A program made the translations under genes and the position numbers. A model generated the notes under the pieces. The model was not told the DNA's origin, ran no database searches, and saw nothing but the letters and a program-made list of their open reading frames with translations. DNA of 10,796 bases. Source: Pseudomonadota bacterium. GTDB lineage: Bacteria > Pseudomonadota > Gammaproteobacteria > Steroidobacterales > Steroidobacteraceae. The stretch spans positions 1-10,796 of the forward strand of contig JAJZLX010000577.1 of assembly GCA_021850555.1 (NCBI GenBank). Direction: 5' to 3'. Shown piece by piece: positions 6,997 through 10,796 of this stretch. Position 1 is the stretch's first letter. Every line of letters starts with the position of its first letter.

Positions 6997-7877
6997 TCGC
7001 GTTGAGACCTGTTGTCGCGAGGCAGCGCGGCCAGCAGCGACTGCAATGTCACGCGATGTCGGACGATCTCGCCGATCACGACGATGGCAGGCGCATGAAT
7101 GTTGGATTGCGCCACCGCCTGCGCGAGCTCGCCGATCGGAGCCACTACGACACGTTCCTGCCCCGTCCCGACGGAGCCGATGACAGCAGCCAGCACACTC
7201 CGTGTCAGGCCACCCTCCATCAATGCGCGAGTGATCGTCGCGATATTCCGCAGCGCCATGTAAATCACCAGCGGCTCTCCGAGTTGCGCGAGGAGTGCCC
7301 ATTTCGGCGCATCGGCGGCATCAGGGTCGGCGCCGTGGCCCGTGACCAGAACGAGTGATTGGTTCACTCCACGCAGGGTCGCCGGAATGCCCGCTGCCGT
7401 CAGGGCGGCGAGCCCGGAGGTGAGACCCGGAACCACACGGAAGGGGATGCGCGCCTCGGCGAGCGCCAGGATCTCCTCGCCCCCGCGCCCGAACACATGG
7501 GGATCGCCGCCCTTGAGCCGGATGACCTTGCGGCTCTCGCGGGCGAGCCTTATCAGCAGGTCGCAGATTTCCTCCTGCCGTGTGGAAGGCATTCCGCCCC
7601 GCTTGCCGACGAAGATCCGCTCCGTGGTTGACGGGATCAACGCCAACACCCGCGCATCCACCAGGGCGTCGTGTACGACGACGTCGGCCTGGCTCAAGGC
7701 CGCGAACGCCTGCAGGGTCAACTGCGAGGGATCGCTCGGCCCCGCGCCGACCAGCCAGACGTGGCCCTCACACAGTCGCGGCTCATCCGCCAAGGCTTTG
7801 GCCAGCAGTTGCACCGCAATGTCGGCCTGCGGCTCACCGCGCTCGACGGCCGCGCCGACACCTCGCACTCGTCTCAT
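6975..7877 (-). CDS. cobA: Uroporphyrinogen-III C-methyltransferase CobA (SUMT)
   Basis: CobA transfers two methyl groups from SAM to C2 and C7 of uroporphyrinogen III, giving precorrin-2, the entry point to B12. From the ATG at 7877 it has 300 residues. SUMT signatures are VWLVGAGPSDPSQLTLQAF at 40-58, ADVVVHDALV at 64-73, FVGKRGG at 89-95, VIRLKGGDPHVFGRGGEE at 118-135, VPGLTSGLAALTAAGIP at 149-165, LRG at 168-170 and LVTGHG at 177-182. I chose this start because GAGG sits five bases upstream, just after the cobM stop; a longer in-frame start at 7952 would run well into cobM. About 38 residues precede the first conserved strand, more than usual. The usual GPGDP loop reads GPSDP. There is no siroheme dehydrogenase/ferrochelatase domain, so it is a stand-alone SUMT rather than CysG. 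The last 22 bp overlap cobF on the other strand. Confidence 0.95.
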   Translation of the reverse strand: MRRVRGVGAAVERGEPQADIAVQLLAKALADEPRLCEGHVWLVGAGPSDPSQLTLQAFAALSQADVVVHDALVDARVLALIPSTTERIFVGKRGGMPSTRQEEICDLLIRLARESRKVIRLKGGDPHVFGRGGEEILALAEARIPFRVVPGLTSGLAALTAAGIPATLRGVNQSLVLVTGHGADPDAADAPKWALLAQLGEPLVIYMALRNIATITRALMEGGLTRSVLAAVIGSVGTGQERVVVAPIGELAQAVAQSNIHAPAIVVIGEIVRHRVTLQSLLAALPRDNRSQRDQIRLST

Positions 7878-7882
7878 GGGAT

Positions 7883-7886
7883 CCTC
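7883..7886 (-). promoter_or_regulatory. Ribosome binding site deciding the cobA start
   Basis: GAGG at 7886-7883 on the minus strand overlaps the TGA of cobM and lies five bases before the cobA ATG at 7877-7875. The gap between cobM and cobA is 7 bp, so translation is probably coupled by re-initiation. Confidence 0.6.
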
Positions 7887-8661
7887 ATGCTTGCCGGGGC
7901 CCGCCAGCGCGCGATCGGAAGCGTCTCTGGTAATCCACGTCATACAGGGCACTCTCGCGAAAGTCCGTTGAGCTCAGCGCGCGGCCCACGAGGATCAGGG
8001 CCGTCCTCTCAACGTCGCGCACGGATACTCGATCCACGATGTTGGCCAGTGTGCCGCTGATGATTTCCTCGTCGGGCCAACTCACGCGCACAGCGACTGC
8101 CACGGGACAATCGGCTCCGTAGAATGGAAGGAGCTGCTCTGCGACCTCGGCGAGTCGATGGACTGCCAGATGAATCGCGAGCGTACAGCCGGTCGCCGCG
8201 AACGCCGCCAACGTTTCTCTCTCCGGCATCCGCGAGGCGCGACCCGAAAGCCGAGTGAGCACGACGCTCTGTGAGACTTCCGGCACTGTGAGCTCGCGTC
8301 CCAGCGTTGCGGCGGCGGCCGCAAACGCCGGGACTCCCGGCGTCAGCGTGTAAGCGATGCCTCGCCGTTGTAGCCTCCGTACCTGCTCGGCCACCGCGCT
8401 GTAGATGGACAGGTCCCCGGAATGCAGTCGCGCCGCATCGAGACCTGCCGCATCCACGCGGACGAATTCCGCCTCGATCTCATCGAGACTCATGGGCGCC
8501 GTATCGATGAGATGCGCATCCGGGGGACAGTGCGCCAGCACTTCCCTCGGAACGACGGACCCCGCGTAAAGACAAACCGGACAGCGCGCCAGCAGGTCGC
8601 GGCTGCGCAGGGTAATCAGATCGGGCGCGCCCGGTCCCGCGCCGATGAAATGAATGGTCAT
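7885..8661 (-). CDS. cobM: Precorrin-4 C11-methyltransferase CobM
   Basis: CobM is a SAM-dependent methyltransferase that adds a methyl group at C11, converting precorrin-4 to precorrin-5; its product is the CobF substrate. The 258 residues match the usual length. Visible motifs are [16 protein letters not shown] at 4-19, CLYAGSVVP at 30-38, [17 protein letters not shown] at 77-93, [18 protein letters not shown] at 107-124, [19 protein letters not shown] at 129-147, [10 protein letters not shown] at 161-170, SWPDE at 194-198 and GTLANI at 203-208. The pair LYAGS plus RLHSGD is typical of CobM/CbiF and separates it from the other pathway methyltransferases. Its ATG overlaps the cobE stop (ATGA), with GGGA about seven bases upstream. 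CbiF of the anaerobic route is the orthologue; context favours CobM. Confidence 0.97.
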   Translation of the reverse strand: MTIHFIGAGPGAPDLITLRSRDLLARCPVCLYAGSVVPREVLAHCPPDAHLIDTAPMSLDEIEAEFVRVDAAGLDAARLHSGDLSIYSAVAEQVRRLQRRGIAYTLTPGVPAFAAAAATLGRELTVPEVSQSVVLTRLSGRASRMPERETLAAFAATGCTLAIHLAVHRLAEVAEQLLPFYGADCPVAVAVRVSWPDEEIISGTLANIVDRVSVRDVERTALILVGRALSSTDFRESALYDVDYQRRFRSRAGGPRQA

Positions 8662-9032
8662 GAGCGATTCCCGGTGGCAAGCGCGCAGGTGACTCGCGCG
8701 CTCGCGAGGCGAGGTAATACCAGCCGCCCCTCATCATCGAGCGCGGCCAATGCGCAGCCCTCGGCGACCGCCCTCAAACCCAGGGCCTCCACGGCGGCTC
8801 GCGAGCGTGTCGGACAGCGTGCCTGCACGCGCTCGAGCCGGATTCGATCGATGGCGATCAGAGGCAGGCGCAGAAGCGAGAGCGCCTCGATGAGCGCGGG
8901 CCGCGCGGCCTTGTGGTCCGGCACAGCCAGGAGCTGAGCGTCGCAGCCGCTGCGCCCCTCGGCGCGGCGGAGGAGGTCCACGATGTCATCCCTCGTGGCG
9001 CCTGCGCAGAATCCGATTCCCGCAACGATCAT
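8658..9032 (-). CDS. cobE: Cobalamin biosynthesis protein CobE (CbiG C-terminal-like)
   Basis: This small 124-residue protein is related to the C-terminal domain of CbiG. CobE belongs to aerobic clusters, but its catalytic role is not well settled; binding or handling of a pathway intermediate has been suggested. Visible family traits are [19 protein letters not shown] at 3-21, a [13 protein letters not shown] segment at 39-51 (typical K-a-x-e-p-a/g-l), LRLPLIAI at 54-61, [14 protein letters not shown] at 85-98 and [19 protein letters not shown] at 104-122 (the pk-x-s-x-x-v-T-x-A-i-A ending). I chose the ATG at 9032 because it forms ATGA with the cobL stop, has GGAG five bases before it, and starts exactly at the conserved strand. 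A longer frame to 9227 lies inside cobL and lacks conservation. It overlaps cobM by ATGA at the other end. Confidence 0.93.
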   Translation of the reverse strand: MIVAGIGFCAGATRDDIVDLLRRAEGRSGCDAQLLAVPDHKAARPALIEALSLLRLPLIAIDRIRLERVQARCPTRSRAAVEALGLRAVAEGCALAALDDEGRLVLPRLASARVTCALATGNRS

Positions 9033-10255
9033 TTCTTCTCCGCGCACCATTGCGTCACCGCCATGGCCGGCCGGAAAGCGTGATAGCGGCCAACCAAATC
9101 CAGCCGCTCCACGGAGAGCCGGCAGAGCCTGCCGCCGAACTCCCGCTGCGCGGCGAGGAGCGCCCCCTCGGTCTCGAGAACGACGGCGTTGGCAACGATC
9201 CGTCCTCCAGGACGCAGGGCCCGCCACGAGGCCTCGATGAGGCTCGGCACACGCGCGCCGCCGCCGAGAAATATTGCATCAGGGGCCGGCAGGTCCCCGA
9301 AAACCTCTGGCGCAGCGCCCTCCACCGCCAGCAGATTCGGTGTCCCGAGGCTTAATGCATTGCGCGCAGCCCGCCGGACACGCTCACCGTTCGCGTCGAT
9401 CGCGATCGCCCGATTTGCATCGTGCCGCATCAACCACTCGATGGAGACAGAGCCGCTGCCGCAGCCGACGTCCCAAAGAAGCTCTCCGGCGCGGGGCGCG
9501 AGCGCCGATAGCGTCAGCGAGCGAATCTCGCGCTTGGTGATCTGACCGTCGTGCTCGAAGAGCGCATCGTCCAGGCCGCAGGCGAGCGGAATGATCCTGG
9601 CGCCGGGGTCCGCCTGCACTTCGATCGCCACCACGTTGAGCGGCTGGACGTCCTCACCGGCGAATTCGTTGGCGCGACCTTTGATGATGCGCTCGCGCGG
9701 GCCGCCCATGCACTCGAGCACATGCAGCCGGGAGCGCCCGAAGCCGTGCTCGCGAAGACAGCCCGCGACCGCGGCGGGCGTCGTCGCATCGGCCGACAGG
9801 GCAATGATTCGTTGGCCCGGCTGTAGAGCGCGCACCAGGGAGGAGATTGGACGTCCGCACAGCGACAGGGTCTTGATTTCCTGGCGCGTCCATCCCAGCC
9901 GCGCGCAGGCGAGGGAGAATGCGGATGGGGCCGGAATGCACAACATCTCATCCGCCGGGAAGGCGCCCGCCAGCTGCGAGCCCACGCCGTAGTCAAATGG
10001 ATCCCCCGAAGCCAGAACGACGACCGACTGCCCGCGCCGGGGGCGAATCAGTTCCGCCGCGTCCCGCAGCGGGCTCGGCCAGGGTGTGCGCTGGCAGGGA
10101 ATCCATGCACCCAGCAGAGCCAGATGCCGCTCGCCGCCGATGACCCAATCGGCCCGCGAGAGTACCGTCCGGGCGCGGGCGCTCAAGCCCTCGACGCCCT
10201 CCTCGCCGACGCCCAGAATGGAGAGCCATCGCTGTCGCGTTGGCGACTCGCTCAT
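9029..10255 (-). CDS. cobL: Precorrin-6Y C5,15-methyltransferase (decarboxylating) CobL, CbiE-CbiT fusion
   Basis: CobL methylates C5 and C15 of precorrin-6B (also called 6Y) and decarboxylates the C12 acetate, yielding precorrin-8. The 408-residue protein has two domains. The N-terminal CbiE-like tetrapyrrole methylase (about 10-215) shows LSILGVGEEGVEGL at 11-24, VIGGERHL at 38-45, VLASGDPFDYGVG at 80-92, PAPSAFSLACARLGW at 108-122 and NVVAIE at 207-212. The C-terminal CbiT-like Rossmann methylase (about 225-408) shows DGQITKREIRSLTLSAL at 236-252, SAM motif I LLWDVGCGSGSVSIEWLM at 259-276 and LRPGGRIVANAV at 347-358. In the usual LHGRP segment the His is Cys (LCGRP, 132-136). The ATG at 10255 has GGAG eight bases upstream; the frame upstream of it overlaps cobK and has no conservation. 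It is first in the cobL-cobE-cobM-cobA unit. Confidence 0.97.
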   Translation of the reverse strand: MSESPTRQRWLSILGVGEEGVEGLSARARTVLSRADWVIGGERHLALLGAWIPCQRTPWPSPLRDAAELIRPRRGQSVVVLASGDPFDYGVGSQLAGAFPADEMLCIPAPSAFSLACARLGWTRQEIKTLSLCGRPISSLVRALQPGQRIIALSADATTPAAVAGCLREHGFGRSRLHVLECMGGPRERIIKGRANEFAGEDVQPLNVVAIEVQADPGARIIPLACGLDDALFEHDGQITKREIRSLTLSALAPRAGELLWDVGCGSGSVSIEWLMRHDANRAIAIDANGERVRRAARNALSLGTPNLLAVEGAAPEVFGDLPAPDAIFLGGGARVPSLIEASWRALRPGGRIVANAVVLETEGALLAAQREFGGRLCRLSVERLDLVGRYHAFRPAMAVTQWCAEKK

Positions 10256-10281
10256 CGACCGTACTCCGAGAAGCCCCTGCC
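10256..10281. promoter_or_regulatory. 26-bp divergent gap with back-to-back ribosome binding sites of cobL and cobK
   Basis: The gap between the two start codons holds GGAG on the minus strand at 10267-10264 (eight bases before the cobL ATG) and GAGAAG on the plus strand at 10268-10273 (eight bases before the cobK GTG). The two sites abut, and no room remains for promoter hexamers. Promoters for each gene must therefore lie within the other gene's coding sequence, or expression comes from further away. Confidence 0.6.
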
Positions 10282-10796
10282 GTGAACTCCATTCGAGTGC
10301 TGATCCTGGGAGGTACCGCCGAAGCGCTCGAGCTGGCCGAGGCGTTGGCCGCGCAAAGGCGGTGTGAGCCCATTCTGTCGCTGGCCGGCGCGACACGCTC
10401 GCCGCGCCTGCCGCCGGCTCGCTGGCGCAGCGGCGGCTTTGGCGGCGTCGACGGTCTCGTTGACTATCTGAAGCGCGAGGAGATTGGCCTCATCATCTCG
10501 GCGCTTCATCCCTTCGCCGCGCAGATGCGCCATCACGCGCTCGAAGCCGCAAGAAGGCTTTCCTGCCCGCTGCTGCTGCTCGAGCGGCCAGGCTGGACCG
10601 CGGGACCTGGTGACAATTGGATTCGCGTGGCAGACATGACCGCCGCCGCCATCGCCCTGGGTCCGGCGCCGCGGCGCGTGTGGCTGACCATCGGCCGCAA
10701 GGAGCTGGCGCCGTTCCGGGCGCAGGCGCAGCACACCTATCTCATCCGCACCGTCGATCCGCCCCCGCCAGCGCAGCTCCCCGCGCGTGCCGAGTT
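10282..10796 (+). CDS. cobK: Precorrin-6A reductase CobK, 3' end cut by the window
   Basis: CobK uses NADPH to reduce precorrin-6A to precorrin-6B, linking CobF to CobL. The frame opens at a GTG (10282) preceded by GAGAAG and stays open to the window end, giving 171 residues of a protein that is normally about 250. Motifs visible are VLILGGTAEALELAEAL at 6-22 (dinucleotide-binding loop), LSLAGATRSPRLP at 32-44, RSGGFGGVDGLVDYL at 49-63, ISALHPFAAQM at 72-82, ERPGW at 101-105, GDNW at 110-113, RVWLTIGRKELAPF at 132-145 and IRTVDPPP at 155-162. Two usually conserved spots differ: the common SLAGRT is SLAGAT, and DATHPFA is SALHPFA. The GTG start is chosen because the conserved strand starts five residues later and no ATG is available nearby. 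It is divergent from cobL. Confidence 0.95.
   Translation, partial: MNSIRVLILGGTAEALELAEALAAQRRCEPILSLAGATRSPRLPPARWRSGGFGGVDGLVDYLKREEIGLIISALHPFAAQMRHHALEAARRLSCPLLLLERPGWTAGPGDNWIRVADMTAAAIALGPAPRRVWLTIGRKELAPFRAQAQHTYLIRTVDPPPPAQLPARAE

Noticed and set aside
6166..7302. Minus-strand open frame (378 codons) opposite cobF and overlapping cobA
   Set aside because: cobF has complete family motifs on the plus strand; the antisense product has none.
7878..7952. N-terminal extension of CobA to 7952
   Set aside because: It lies inside the 3' part of cobM, has no conservation, and a well-placed GAGG supports the ATG at 7877.
9033..9227. N-terminal extension of CobE to 9227
   Set aside because: It lies inside cobL, is Arg-rich without conservation, and the ATGA overlap at 9032 with a good ribosome binding site fits the family N-terminus.

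Overview
The window is a high-GC bacterial chromosome segment (roughly mid-60s % GC by eye) holding most of a gene cluster for aerobic, oxygen-using de novo cobalamin (vitamin B12) synthesis. The marker genes are cobF, cobL (a CobE/CbiT-type fusion), cobE, cobM, cobK and the oxygen-dependent DMB synthase bluB. The gene set and GC content suggest a proteobacterium. A finer placement is not supported by what I can see.

Layout, left to right. 1-810 (+) is the 3' end of a secreted-type DUF4382 protein that has no link to B12. It is followed by a perfect 14-bp hairpin (821-854) and then about 400 bp with no convincing gene. 1256-6169 (-) is a tight five-gene unit transcribed right to left: L-threonine kinase (PduX-like), cobB/cbiA, bluB, cbiB (cobD) and a NiCoT cobalt/nickel transporter. 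Three of its junctions are 4-base ATGA/GTGA overlaps. 6241-6996 (+) is cobF alone, on the opposite strand. 6975-10255 (-) is a second unit: cobL, cobE, cobM, cobA, again with ATGA overlaps, ending tail-to-tail with cobF over 22 bp. 10282 to the window end (+) is cobK, cut by the window edge and divergent from cobL with only 26 bp between start codons.

How the genes work together. CobA makes precorrin-2 from uroporphyrinogen III. CobM methylates C11 (precorrin-4 to -5), CobF methylates C1 and removes the acetyl fragment (to precorrin-6A), CobK reduces 6A, and CobL methylates C5 and C15 and decarboxylates to precorrin-8. CobB amidates the a and c side chains. The NiCoT permease probably supplies cobalt. 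BluB makes the lower ligand 5,6-dimethylbenzimidazole, the threonine kinase makes L-threonine phosphate for the aminopropanol arm, and CbiB attaches that arm. Not present here are CobG/CobZ, CobI, CobJ, CobH, cobaltochelatase CobNST, CobO, CobQ, CobP/U, CobV and CobC. Several may lie beyond cobK. I see no B12 riboswitch, CRISPR array, tRNA, rRNA or mobile element.

The unusual points are mainly organisational. A single oppositely oriented cobF splits two same-strand halves of one pathway. The cobL/cobK start region is so compact that the promoters must lie inside coding sequence. Some conserved motif positions in CobK, CobL and CobA carry substitutions. None of the genes looks like a previously undescribed system.
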